This document shows positions 24,401 to 33,651 of a stretch of 64,000 nucleotides of DNA, in pieces. Source of the DNA: Hydra vulgaris (Eukaryota > Cnidaria > Hydrozoa > Anthoathecata > Hydridae); the NCBI RefSeq assembly GCF_038396675.1, contig NC_088931.1:76827501-76891500 (forward strand), read 5' to 3'. The position numbers and the translations under genes were made by a program. The notes under the pieces are model-generated. The model saw nothing but the letters and a program-made list of their open reading frames with translations. It ran no database searches and was not told the origin of the DNA. Positions within the stretch are counted from its first letter, which is position 1. Each line of letters begins with the position of its first letter.

Positions 24401-26873
24401 CACTAGAAGCCCCAAGGTGGATCAATTGATCCAAACACGACTTTGACACTTTGCTGAAGCTAAAGTTTTAATGTTGACAAAATGATATTTTATGACTTTT
24501 ATTATTTTGATATTATTTACTAAAAAGCGAAAAAACTACATCAAAAACACATTCAGAGATGCGGCTATAAATATTTATACCTAATAACCCTAAGCTGGAT
24601 CAATTGATCTACCTTATAGAAAACGTGCATATACATAACAATTTTAGTCAAATAAATAATGTTATTTGCAATATTTGCATATATTTGACATGCACTTTCC
24701 ACAAACAGGTTTCTTACAATTTTCACATACTGTTGATGTCAGATTACGTTTGCAGTTTGTTTTTATCTGACATCTCAAACGAGTTGATAATTGTGTACTA
24801 CTGTTGGTAGCTGTTGTGGTATTACTGTTGGCAGCAACTAGGGATTTTCGGTGAGTAATATTAGCTTCTCTTAACTGTTCAGATAAAGTGTAAAGAAACT
24901 TTCGTCTTGAAATTTTTTGTTGTGTAACTTTTTTAAAAATGATCCACGCATTTACACCAGTCAAATCCAAAATATTGAAGAAAACAGCTAGCGGCCAACG
25001 TCGGCACCCAGATTTTGTTGACATTTCTCGACACATTGAATCTAACATATCAACTCCACATTTATTTGCATTGTAATAAAGTATTCCCTCAGGTTTCTTC
25101 TTCCCATCACTTTGCTTAGTCGCCCCTCTATGAAGTGTTGATAATAAAATTACAGTTTTCTTCTTCTTTGCTTGATAGACAATCAAGTTCAACGGTCCAT
25201 TTATGTAGAAACTCGAATCGTAAAGTGGAAGTGGATCAAATGCTGGAATTTCTTTTCTACTATGTTTAACTGTTCCAACAATTGACGTTTTCTTTTGCAA
25301 AAGTTTTGTTGCAAGATCAACACTTGTAAAAAAGTTATCTGTAGTAACATTATACCCGTGGCCTAAATAAGGTTCCATTAGTGACATGACCACATGAGTA
25401 CCCAAATTTTCTACACGGCTTTCATCTTTACCTAGATACGGTTTAATACTGAGACAATATTTAGTCTTTAGATCAGCTAAAATCCAGAATTTGATTCCAA
25501 ACTTGTCCGGTTTATTAGGCATATACTGTGTAAAGCGACACCGAGCTTTAGTTGGGAACAACTGTTCATCAATTGTTAAAGATTCCTCAGGTATATAACA
25601 TTTTTGACTGTTTTCTACAAATCTTGTCAGCACCCATGACATAAGAGCAAATTTATCACTTTGGATAAGCTCTCTACGTTTTGAACGTATATCAAATCTA
25701 ATGTTTTTCATGATGTCTTCAAATCGAGAACGCGGCATAGTTTCTATAAAAGCTTTGTTGCCATATTTTTCAGACCATAGGAATTTAACCGGAAAATTTC
25801 TTGCGTTCATGCATCCGCGAAGATATATTAAGCCTATAAAAGCATCAAGTTCAATGTCGCTTATATTCCATCCTTTATTTGATAAATTGGCAGATAAAAC
25901 AGTACATTTTTTGATAAAGCGTGTAAACCCTTCATCCATAATTAGTCTAAATGCATCAATAGGAGTCAAAACATTACGACAATAAGAAGTTGTTCCGCTT
26001 TTGGCAGTAAACACATTCTGAGTTTGAAATCTTCCAGTTACCTCAACTTTTGACACAACAGTCCATTTTACATCATCTCTACGAGTTTTAACAGTTATAT
26101 CATTACTCCCACCGCATGAATTTTCATCTTCGTTTTCATCGCTACTACTTTCTGAATTGTAAATAAAAGTATTACTTTCATCGTCATCAGAAAGATTATC
26201 TTCAACAACATCTGCTTCGTCACTTTTTTTTGTTGAATCTGATTCATCACCACTGTCAATTTCCGAGAGATCTTGTAATATGAACAAACACTGTTGCGCC
26301 GACACACGTTTTGGACGTTGATGTGTTACTGATTGGTCAATTGGAAGAGGATGTGCTGCAACAGAAGTTTTTGATGATGAAGCACCTTCAGCGTTTGCTG
26401 AGCTTAAGCGTTTCATTATAATACAAATATCTATTATTATACTTTACCACAAGTCAGTATAGTAGTAAGTTTCATACAGTAAATCAGTAATACTAGTGTA
26501 CTTGTGGTCGCAGCATATTTATACCAAATATGTGGAAACAATATCTTATTTTATTCACTAACATTTTCATTTTTTTTGTTCGGTTTAAATTATCTGTATA
26601 AATATGCTGGTAATCCAGATTTAGGCAAACCATGCTACAAAAATTCTACTTAGAGTAAAATGCGCCGTAATTTGGGCATAAATCTTATGTATATATATGT
26701 ACGGTGAAAGAAATTTATATATTTTATATAATTTACATCAAAATTAACAGTTTTAACTGTTAGTTTCATACACTTTAACAAGAAAATAAGTCTAAATGCA
26801 TATAAATATTAGGTTGGATCAATTGATCCACTTTGGGGTTTCTAGGTATATAAAAAACCTGGGGCTTCTAGTG
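24401..26873 (-). mobile_element. piggyBac transposon, 2473 bp, TTAA-flanked, inserted in the Polinton
   Basis: TTAA at 24397-24400 and 26874-26877 flank inverted ends CACTAGAAGCCCC and GGGGCTTCTAGTG. A 16-bp subterminal palindrome TGGATCAATTGATCCA occurs at 24418-24433 and 26815-26830, with a near copy at 24596. One complete transposase gene fills the middle. Everything needed for a complete element is visible, so this is a recent arrival, younger than the Polinton insertion. Confidence 0.97.
24662..26416 (-). CDS. piggyBac transposase, 584 aa, full length
   Basis: Open from MKRLSSANAEGASSS to a C-terminal cysteine-rich finger. An acidic N-terminal region (residues about 50-105) precedes the DDE_Tnp_1_7 core. 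The three catalytic aspartates are visible as LTIDEQLFPTK (D283), NVTTDNFFTS (D360) and NKCGVDMLDS (D457), close to D268/D346/D447 of the founder piggyBac. The last 30 residues (CENCKKPVCGKC ... CKYCK) form the zinc-binding domain that reads the terminal repeats. Length is normal (about 590). No frame damage. The protein would cut and paste the element at TTAA in the nucleus. Confidence 0.96.
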   Translation of the reverse strand: MKRLSSANAEGASSSKTSVAAHPLPIDQSVTHQRPKRVSAQQCLFILQDLSEIDSGDESDSTKKSDEADVVEDNLSDDDESNTFIYNSESSSDENEDENSCGGSNDITVKTRRDDVKWTVVSKVEVTGRFQTQNVFTAKSGTTSYCRNVLTPIDAFRLIMDEGFTRFIKKCTVLSANLSNKGWNISDIELDAFIGLIYLRGCMNARNFPVKFLWSEKYGNKAFIETMPRSRFEDIMKNIRFDIRSKRRELIQSDKFALMSWVLTRFVENSQKCYIPEESLTIDEQLFPTKARCRFTQYMPNKPDKFGIKFWILADLKTKYCLSIKPYLGKDESRVENLGTHVVMSLMEPYLGHGYNVTTDNFFTSVDLATKLLQKKTSIVGTVKHSRKEIPAFDPLPLYDSSFYINGPLNLIVYQAKKKKTVILLSTLHRGATKQSDGKKKPEGILYYNANKCGVDMLDSMCREMSTKSGCRRWPLAVFFNILDLTGVNAWIIFKKVTQQKISRRKFLYTLSEQLREANITHRKSLVAANSNTTTATNSSTQLSTRLRCQIKTNCKRNLTSTVCENCKKPVCGKCMSNICKYCK

Positions 26874-27372
26874 TTAAAACATTATGCTGCAAAATAAAAA
26901 ATTTTAAATGAGGTTTTATAAACTTGTCCAAGTTTTTTGTTGATACTTTATCAGTTTTTCGTATATATTTGGCAACTTTTTTTTTCATCGAATTTTCTTT
27001 TCTTTTTTCGAGGTAGAAAAGAAGAGTTTTTTTATCAAAATATTTTTTGAGAACACAAAGTACATTTTGAGTTAAATTTGTCATTTCTTTTTTTATTCGA
27101 ATAAATACCATTTTGCGTTTACATAAATCTAATAAAGAAAGTATCGGTTTGTCGGTATAAAGTTCTTGAAACGTGCGAGAAAGATTATTTTTATCAAGCC
27201 ATATATGAGTTTTATTAATAAACATTTCAGTGTAGTATGTGTATCGTCTCAACTCTAGATTAAATGAACTATGTTCTCCATTTTCCATTATCATTCGAGG
27301 ACGTTTGTGTTTGATAACAAATAAATTGCTGCTGTATTTTCTTTTAAGAGTCTTCCTTTCTATCTCCGTCAT
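26874..27372 (-). pseudogene. 5' part of a Polinton accessory gene split by piggyBac
   Basis: Starts MTEIERKTLKRKYSSN and includes YYTEMFINKTHIWL and LSLLDLCKRKM, blocks shared with the 23433-24176 gene. It is lysine-rich with no known domain. The frame runs into the piggyBac end. The remainder lies at 24200-24400. Confidence 0.65.
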
Positions 27373-27646
27373 ATTTTCTTTTTTGGTTTTTTTCTTTGTT
27401 CAATTTTAATTTTAATTTGCTAATCTCTGCGTTGGCAAAGAATCTTCAGAGCAGTTTGATAACTTATCTTTAAAATTTTCTGAAAATGTTTGAATGTCTT
27501 TGTAAATTTACCTTATTTTTGTGAGCATTTTTTTTAGTTGGTTCTAAAACAAAAAAAAATGACAAAAATAATTATAATATATATTATACTGCGTGTGAAT
27601 TACAACAAAAATTAAAGTTAATATTTATTCTTAATATTATAAAGTA

Positions 27647-28084
27647 TCATTTACTATAAATATTTAAAAGTTCTTTTTGTTTTGCAACCACAACTTCGAC
27701 CGGATAATTGCTTTTGTTTCGTTGTCCGTCAATTATCGCTGCTTTTGGCGTCTGACCATTTGATAAATTTATGCAGTCTTCATATGTTGGCAATTGAGGA
27801 ATTTTCTTCTTATATTTTATATATAAGTCTAACTTATATTTTATATATAAGTCTAATTTTATATATACTGCTAACATTTCTAATAAAAGATTGAATTTGC
27901 TTTCAGGTGATATGAATTCTTTGTTGTCGTGATAAATGGAATATGTGTTAAAGTGTTCCATTAAATCAATGCCATCTTTTATTTGTTCCTTCAAACGGAG
28001 CGGTATAGATAGACAAAATTTTAAACTTCGTGTGTTGTCACTCGTAAGATGATCTGCAAGTTCTCTGAAATATTTTTCAATCAT
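27647..28084 (-). CDS. Death-effector-domain (DED)-like protein, 145 aa
   Basis: The preferred start is ATG at 28084 (MIEKYFRELADHL), just after a TTCTTTAG acceptor-like site; an in-frame ATG at 28120 would add 12 residues. Residues 1-75 follow the six-helix DED pattern of FADD, caspase-8 and FLIP: YFRELADHLTSDNTRSLKF (helices 1-2), GIDLMEHFNTYSIY, then LLLEMLAVYIKLDLY (helices 5-6 with the usual LxxLL...RxDL layout, here KLDL). A short internal repeat (KLDLYIKYKLDLYIKYK) and an unrelated tail follow. DEDs mediate homotypic binding in apoptotic signalling; a lone DED in a virus-like element would resemble viral FLIPs. No caspase domain. Family assigned by eye. Confidence 0.6.
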   Translation of the reverse strand: MIEKYFRELADHLTSDNTRSLKFCLSIPLRLKEQIKDGIDLMEHFNTYSIYHDNKEFISPESKFNLLLEMLAVYIKLDLYIKYKLDLYIKYKKKIPQLPTYEDCINLSNGQTPKAAIIDGQRNKSNYPVEVVVAKQKELLNIYSK

Positions 28085-28148
28085 TTTTTTTGCTAAAGAA
28101 TAAAAAAGTTTTAATATCAATTATTTAATACAATTAAAAAAAAAATAT

Positions 28149-29098
28149 TTAAATGTGATTTTCAATAGACACATTAATATACAGCATGTTGTTTACAATA
28201 AAATTTTTCAAATGTTCGTGATTTATAAATTCTGTATATCCGATAGCCGGATTATATTCATGAACAGGTTGGTAAAAGTATCGACAATATCCGGCATTTT
28301 CAAGTTGACCTTGGTTATAATTACCAAATGAAATTTCCTTTTTCATTTCGTGACATTATTTCACAGAGTAACAATAACTCTTCTTTTAAACGGGCATTTT
28401 AAAACGTGATCATGTGGAGATTTTAAAAGTTGAAAGTAAATGGCCATTTTTTTTCCAGCAATTTCGTACCCATACATTTTTATTCGATAAAAATAACCGT
28501 CTGTGGTGTAAGCAGGGTCGGAATAAAACGGTTCATTGGACAGTAATCTGAGATCCATTTGGTCACATTTGATAATTTGATTATCAGTGATTGGAAAATT
28601 TTCTTTTGATATTTTCATATCGCAAACAAGAGATTTTAAATTTGCAATTTCTTCATTTTTTTCGTTTATCAAATTTGTCAAGTTTTCTGTTGAGCTTTTG
28701 ACATGATTTTCAAATTCTTTATTTTTGCAAGTGACCAAACATGTCAGTTGAGCAATTTGTTTGTTTGAATTGGAAAGTGAAAGCATACAGTTACTGATTA
28801 TTTTGTTAAAGACATTTGTGTTTGATTTTATGGTTTCGTTTATATTTTCAGTTGCCTTTATTATTAATCTTTCTTCTAAATGTGATAAACAATCTGTGAC
28901 ATGGTTTGCCATTATTTCAGTTGGTATTTGATGGACGCATAAAAAAAAAAAAAAGGTGCTTGGTTGAATTTCTTCATATCGGCATTCGTGCGTTTCTAAA
29001 TTATTTACATTGATTCCACAGCAAAAGCAAGAAGTCGAATTAATTTTTTCCAAACAGTTTTGTTGATGATCAAGCAGGTTCTCGATATTTTGCAACAT
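28149..29098 (-). pseudogene. TRAF-like adaptor (zinc finger, coiled coil, MATH domain), captured by the Polinton
   Basis: N-terminal TRAF-type zinc-finger features (CFCCGINVNNLETHEC, then CVHQIPTEIMANHVTDC). A heptad-like middle of about 100 residues follows (NETIKSNTNVFNKIISN, LTNLINEKNEEIANLKSLV). The C-terminal MATH/TRAF-C domain shows EPFYSDPAYTTDGYFYRIKM and KMAIYFQLLKSPHDHVLKCP, then PFKRRVIVTL, and further on NAGYCRYFYQP and FIVNNMLYINVSI. These align with TRAF2 landmarks FYTSRYGYKM, SLFFVVMKGPNDALL, WPFNQKVTLML and DDAIFIKAIV. No RING is seen. TRAF proteins link TNF-receptor and Toll/IL-1 receptors to NF-kB; a RING-less form could act as a decoy. As a fossil it is broken about once. 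Confidence 0.78.
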
Positions 29099-29509
29099 TC
29101 CACAATAACAGCAGCATATTTTTTCAGTGTTTTTGCGACTAAAGAATTAATTTATGGGCTCATTTTTGAAAAAGAAAATACAAAAAAAAAATATTTTTTA
29201 AAAACAAAACTTACTTGATTAACGGTTCCATTTTTTTTAATTGAAAATTTCAAGTGTGAAATATTTTTTTTTCTAAACTTTAAACTTATATAAAAAAAGT
29301 AAATATTTATTAATCAAGTGTGAAACGACAAAATTAAATGATCGGATTAAAATAAAAAACGACAGTAAACTGTAAAAACAAATTTAAAGAGAAAATGATT
29401 TTCATTGATAAAATTCTGAGAAAATATTAAAGGTATTTTTCGAAAAAAAAAATTTAGAAAGATTTTTTCCGACAAAATTTACAAAATTTTATTAATAATC
29501 TATTAATTA
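29099..29509. other. Intergenic, AT-rich
   Basis: No gene seen between the TRAF-like and death-domain genes. Short A and T runs only; possible promoter of the TRAF-like gene. Confidence 0.5.
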
Positions 29510-29821
29510 TTAATTATCAACTTTAATAATCAACGCGTTTAAATTGCTTATAAACAGTTCGTCGTGTTCAAGACGGTTTTTTTCATCGTTTAGCCATATT
29601 TTTAAACTGTTTACAATGTTTATGATTGCCCAATCGTGTTGTTCGCGTTGAAATAATAATTGAAATACTCTTGAAAATTTATCGTAAATACGCAAGTAAT
29701 CGTCATCAATGATTTCTATGGTATTATCAGCAAATCCAAAATATTTGGCCATTTTTTTCCACCGAGCACCCACAACATTTTCAATACTTTTTTCCAATTC
29801 TCTTCTCGAATTTATACTCAT
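29510..29821 (-). CDS. Death-domain-like protein 1, 103 aa
   Basis: An open frame MSINSRRELEKSIENVVG onward. ARWKKMAKYFGFADNTIEII, followed by DDDY and a long amphipathic stretch (VFQLLFQREQHDWAIINIVN, then SLKIWLNDE), follows the Death-domain layout: W at helix 2, hydrophobic-x-x-I-x-x-I at helices 2-3, then Lx(2-3)W in helix 4. The whole protein is little more than the domain. It shares WKK/R, IEx-ID-D and DK spacing with the second copy at 48744-49034. Death domains assemble apoptosome, Myddosome and TNF-receptor complexes; an isolated one is likely a competitive inhibitor or scaffold (inference). Confidence 0.6.
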   Translation of the reverse strand: MSINSRRELEKSIENVVGARWKKMAKYFGFADNTIEIIDDDYLRIYDKFSRVFQLLFQREQHDWAIINIVNSLKIWLNDEKNRLEHDELFISNLNALIIKVDN

Positions 29822-29903
29822 TTTTATATTCTAAACAAAGCAAGTTATATTGTTACTGCCAAAAATATATATATATATATAAAATTTTTAAATAGTTTTA
29901 TTG

Positions 29904-30293
29904 ATGGCAAAAATAAGATATACGCCTAGAACTAAAGAAACAGCCGGTAACTTTTTTTATTTTGAAAAAAAAAAACAGTTTGAATATTTTTTAAATAAAA
30001 TAAAAAATTTATTTTTAGAATATATGGCGCGATCAAAAGCTACGGTGCCACGCTTAAAGTTTTCAAAATTAACACAAACAAATAATCCGATTACTCTTCA
30101 ACAAAATCTTCCTAGCAACTGTAAAAACATAGTTATGTGCAAATGTAATACAAATAAAAAATATAAAGATAACAAAACAAATCAAAAACTGGGAAGAGTC
30201 GGTAAAAAAATAAAACGTTGGCGACAAACAGAAGAAAATTATATACATGGAAAATTAAACAAAAAACTAAATATATTCTCAAAAAAATTGTAA
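29904..30293 (+). CDS. Small very basic Polinton protein, 129 aa, unknown
   Basis: ATG at 29904 (MAKIRYTPRTKETAGNFFYF). Lysine/arginine-rich throughout, with a CKCNTNKK motif and a basic C-terminus (GRVGKKIKRWRQTEENY). It is the only plus-strand gene within the left minus-strand block. Composition suggests a nucleic-acid-binding virion or nuclear protein, but I recognise no family. A (TA)n stretch lies just upstream at 29863-29880. Confidence 0.5.
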   Translation: MAKIRYTPRTKETAGNFFYFEKKKQFEYFLNKIKNLFLEYMARSKATVPRLKFSKLTQTNNPITLQQNLPSNCKNIVMCKCNTNKKYKDNKTNQKLGRVGKKIKRWRQTEENYIHGKLNKKLNIFSKKL

Positions 30294-30475
30294 AAAAAAA
30301 ATATTTATAATGTTACACGCTGGTTATCAAAGCCGTATTTTTTTAAAAGATATAAAATTTTTCTTTTATGGTTCCGTGCTTTATAGCTTTTACTTCTTCT
30401 TTTCTGTTTTTTTCTCTAAAAAAAGTGAAAGAAAATAAAAAAATAATAAAAAAAAAGCAAAACTTATTTTTATGG

Positions 30476-30784
30476 TTAAAAAATATTTACCTCTGTAACT
30501 TTAAAGTCGATTGAATCTTCATCTTCGACTTTTTCAACTTTATCTTTGACTTGAGTAACGTTATCTTTGACTTGAGTAACATTATCTTCGACTGTTAAAT
30601 CAATCACATCAATTTCTTTTTCTTTCATCGAATCCATGACCATATCATAAGCCGCAATAAAATCTTCAATAGGCACTCCGTCTGGTTTTAACACCCTTTC
30701 ATAGAATTCCAAATCCTTATCATCAAATTTAGTGATAACTTCTGTTGTGTTCATTGTGGCGAATTGATATTTTTTCAAAACCAA
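30476..30784 (-). CDS. Acidic protein with a canonical SUMO-interaction motif, 102 aa
   Basis: Starts MVLKKYQFATMNTTEVITKF; an alternative start is ATG at 30754. The C-terminal half is acidic and contains IDVIDLTVED, a textbook SUMO-interaction motif (hydrophobic VIDLT core with acidic flanks). A short VTQVKDNVTQVKDKVEKV repeat follows. No enzymatic domain. A small SIM protein could engage SUMO-rich nuclear bodies or a SUMO-targeted ligase; the motif is seen, the role is inferred. Confidence 0.5.
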   Translation of the reverse strand: MVLKKYQFATMNTTEVITKFDDKDLEFYERVLKPDGVPIEDFIAAYDMVMDSMKEKEIDVIDLTVEDNVTQVKDNVTQVKDKVEKVEDEDSIDFKVTEVNIF

Positions 30785-31109
30785 CTGCTATTTATCTGAA
30801 AAAAACAAGTAATGTTTGCTCAGCTATATTTATTTTTTTATAAATTATTACAAAAGAATTATGTAGTTGAAAGAAATATTAAATATATGTTATAACAAAC
30901 ATTTTTTTTTATTTCTGATCAAAATAATTAAAAAAAACTTTAATAAACTTTAATGTTTGTTCAGCTTTATTAAACGCTTTTTCTTTTTCTATTCATTCCT
31001 TCAAAGAGTAATGATTTCTGAGAAAAGTGTTTAGAAAAACAAATAACTGTTCTCTTTCTTAGAGCGAAACAATAATTTAAAAGATTTCAAAGTACATAAA
31101 CACATCACG

Positions 31110-31200
31110 TATACGTCGCATAGTGCGTTCGCATTCTGCACTATGTTGAAATCGCCATTCATGAACCGTTCGTGGGTTCAAATCTCAGCTTTGCCCTTAA
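31110..31200 (+). repeat. tRNA-like (SINE-head-like) segment
   Basis: GGTTCAAATC at 31175-31184 matches the pol III B-box (GWTCRANNC). TAGTGCGTTCGC at 31121-31132 is a weaker A-box about 45 bases upstream, the usual spacing. No clean cloverleaf can be folded by eye, so this is not a functional tRNA. A SINE head or tRNA fossil fits better. 30800-31109 holds nothing recognisable. Confidence 0.35.
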
Positions 31201-31227
31201 ACTTCGATCTTTATCATGTCATTAAAT

Positions 31228-31485
31228 GTAAAAACACTATAACCGTATGGTTTAGTGAACACTATAACCGTATGGTTTAGTGATGTATCGTCTAGAAAGT
31301 TATGTGTAAAAAACACTATAACCGTATGGTTTAGTGATGTTATGTCTAGGAAGTTATATGTAAAAACACTATAGTCATAGTGAGCGCACTAGACTTGGTG
31401 ATGTCCGTCTAGAAAGTTATATGTTAACACTATAGTTCTGGTGAATACACGAGACTTGGTGATGTCTGTCTAGAAAGTTATAAGT
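31228..31485. repeat. Tandem repeat, about 4-5 units of 60-75 bp
   Basis: Units contain AACACTATAACCGTATGGTT, TTAGTGATG and CTAGAAAGTTATATGTAA. Later units diverge (CACTATAGTCATAGTGAGCG). Non-coding, in the centre of the Polinton at a transcription-direction switch. Confidence 0.85.
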
Positions 31486-32095
31486 AAGCAGGCAAAAAAT
31501 AAGCATGCAAAAAAAAAATAAGTAAGAAATAAATTAAGTTAGTAAGCAGGAAAATAAGTAAGCAAGTTAACCACGGTTAAATAAAAAAAAGTAGGCCTAC
31601 TCATAAGTAAGACAATAAGTAAGTAAGATGAATAAGTAAGGCTAAGTAAGACAGTGTCGGGGACACAAAATTTTTTACAAAAAAAAAAAAAGTCACTAAG
31701 CAAGAAAAATAAGTCTGTTAAAATGTCTGTCTTGGAAGTTATAAGTAAGCAGGCAAAAATTAAGCATGCAAAAAAAAAATTAAGTAAGAAATAAAAATAA
31801 GTTAGTAAGCAGGAAAATAAGTAAGCAAGTTAATACTCATAAGTAAGACAATACTACTCCTAAGTAAGACAATAAGTATGTAAGATGATTAAGTAAGGCC
31901 AAGTAAGGCAGTGTCGGGGACACAAAATTTTTTTATAAAAAAAAAAAACAAGTCAGTAAGCAGGAAAAATAAGCAAGTTAAAATGAAGAAAAAAATACTC
32001 AAAAAGTAAAGTAGGTCTACTAAGTAAGATATGCAAGTAAGACAAATAAGGTGTAAAAGTAAGGTAGTGTTGGGAGGCACAAAATATTATTTTGA
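31462..32095. repeat. Tandem repeat of about 261-bp units rich in AAGTAAG
   Basis: Block words GTAAGCAGGCAAAAA, GCATGCAAAAAAAAA, CAGTGTCGGGGACACAAAAT recur with a period near 261 bp (two full copies and a partial third ending near 32095). No coding frame is maintained. It could be a replication, packaging or recombination region, but nothing seen proves that. Confidence 0.85.
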
Positions 32096-32222
32096 ATAAT
32101 TATTACAATTGTGTAAAAAAGTAAAGATAATTAAACGTGTATATAGAAGAAAAAATACAGCGTAAAATTAAATATTTTTATAAATTTCGTATAAATATAT
32201 TTTAACAAAATGTACACAATTT

Positions 32223-32489
32223 ATGAAAAAAATGTCAAGAACAAGGTCAAAAGCATCTAGGCGAGAAATTGATTTTAGAGTATTTCCTGCCAGTCCTCCA
32301 CCAGTGAATTTATTAAATTTAGGAATGGGAATGAAAGATCTACAAGTAGTTGTAGATCAATTGGATTGTAAAAAAATTCTTTATTGCAAGCGAAAAACAA
32401 AGGCAACGTATAAAAGAAATAGACAAAACATCAAAAATGGACGTGCAGGACAGCCGATATATAAATGGGTCTTGACAAAAAAACATTAG
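32223..32489 (+). CDS. Small basic Polinton protein, 88 aa, unknown
   Basis: MKKMSRTRSKASRREIDFRV, a proline patch (FPASPPPVNLLNLGMG), then a basic tail (KRKTKATYKRNRQNIKNG). It opens a short plus-strand run of small genes. Composition suggests a virion or DNA-binding protein. No homologue recognised. Confidence 0.5.
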   Translation: MKKMSRTRSKASRREIDFRVFPASPPPVNLLNLGMGMKDLQVVVDQLDCKKILYCKRKTKATYKRNRQNIKNGRAGQPIYKWVLTKKH

Positions 32490-32701
32490 ATAAATGTTTA
32501 CATAAATTTTATATTAACAAAATGTTTTATCAACAAAACCAAATAATCCTCCATGAAGAACTTGAAGTAAGATAAAAAATAAAGTATTGAATATGTAAAA
32601 AAGACTTGATTTGAAATAGAAAAATAAAAAAGCAAGTATAAAAAGACAAAAGAAAGTTAAAGATTAAATTTAGTCGGAAAACGTGTTTTTTTAAAAAAAA
32701 A

Positions 32702-32857
32702 ATGAAAAAATCGCGACAATATCATGGAAGGAGGAGATTTAAAAAACGAGGAAGAGTAAACACTCAAAAACACTATAAAAAACGCGGACAAGGCATTTTA
32801 GGAAGCGTACTTGGTAGTATACCATTGCTTGGACCACTGTTTAACACTATATTTTAA
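32702..32857 (+). CDS. pX-like core peptide 1, 51 aa
   Basis: Strongly basic N-terminal half (RRRFKKRGRVNTQKHYKK), then RGQGILGSVLGSIPLLG and a hydrophobic end (PLFNTIF). The layout (Arg-rich, RGxG, then glycine/proline hydrophobic tail) resembles the adenovirus core protein X (mu) precursor, which has MRGGILPLLIPLIAAAIG at an adenain cleavage site. A TATA-like TATAAAAAGA lies about 65 bases upstream. Probably a virion DNA-condensing or membrane-active peptide (inference). Confidence 0.6.
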   Translation: MKKSRQYHGRRRFKKRGRVNTQKHYKKRGQGILGSVLGSIPLLGPLFNTIF

Positions 32858-32865
32858 AAGAAAAA

Positions 32866-33249
32866 ATGTATAAACGCTGTCATCGAATTGGCACTATTCA
32901 TCATCAGAAACAAAAATGTTCAACTTGTTTTTTAAACGCATTTTTTACTATTGTGCAAAATGACGTAAAAACATTTTCTTTGTTGGTAAAAGACATGAAA
33001 CGTGATGTTAAAGGATGCATCAGAAATATCAGAATGGATGTTTCGAATCGCGGAGAATATATTGTTTTATATTCATATTTAAACGGTCATTTGGTCGAGA
33101 TGATATGTGGTAATGTAAATGAAGGTGATTCGAGTTTAACTTCTTTTTTAGGCGGATTCGAACTTGAATATGTTGTAGCATTAAATATGTACATTGTAAA
33201 ATATAATGATAGAGTTTTATATGAAGGAAAGAAATTGCCTTTATTATAA
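32866..33249 (+). CDS. Unknown Polinton protein, 127 aa
   Basis: Starts eight bases after the preceding stop codon. N-terminal MYKRCHRIGTIHHQKQKCST with CxxC-like residues, then a beta-rich-looking body (GEYIVLYSYLNGHLVEMICG, SLTSFLGGFELEYVVALNMY). No domain recognised. Close spacing suggests co-transcription with the pX-like gene. Confidence 0.5.
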   Translation: MYKRCHRIGTIHHQKQKCSTCFLNAFFTIVQNDVKTFSLLVKDMKRDVKGCIRNIRMDVSNRGEYIVLYSYLNGHLVEMICGNVNEGDSSLTSFLGGFELEYVVALNMYIVKYNDRVLYEGKKLPLL

Positions 33250-33378
33250 GAAAACAAAATTGTATTTTTTTTAAATTAAACAGTGTTTGAATTTTAACTT
33301 TTTTTTTAATAAATAACGCGACTTTTAAAATTTTTTAATAAATAACGCAACTTTTAGAAAAAATAACAAGTATTAATC

Positions 33379-33603
33379 ATGGATTTCAAAACATGTTTGG
33401 CCGAGTTTTACAATAATTTTTCCTCGCCTTCGCCTGTTTCGGATTTACAACCGTTAGATTCTTCATATAGCACGTTAAAATCTTTAAATAAAAATTTTAA
33501 ATTGTTTTTCCGAGTAGACGCAAGCAATCAAATGAAAATAATACGTTCATCTGATATGGCTATTATTACATTTATAATTCGGCAAAAAAAAAAAAAAATT
33601 TGA
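33379..33603 (+). CDS. Small Polinton protein, 74 aa, unknown
   Basis: MDFKTCLAEFYNNFSSPSPV ... FFRVDASNQMKIIRSSDMAI, ending in a poly-lysine run encoded by an A homopolymer. Its true end is therefore uncertain. No family recognised. Confidence 0.35.
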   Translation: MDFKTCLAEFYNNFSSPSPVSDLQPLDSSYSTLKSLNKNFKLFFRVDASNQMKIIRSSDMAIITFIIRQKKKKI

Positions 33604-33651
33604 AATGCTATATAATGACTTTATTGAAGTGATAAAAGATACATTTCAAAT

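Noticed and set aside
31121-31190. Functional tRNA gene
   Set aside because: Only the B-box is convincing; no acceptor stem or anticodon arm can be paired by eye.
31228-32095. CRISPR-like array
   Set aside because: Repeats are long, diverged and directly abutting, without uniform spacers; the DNA is eukaryotic.
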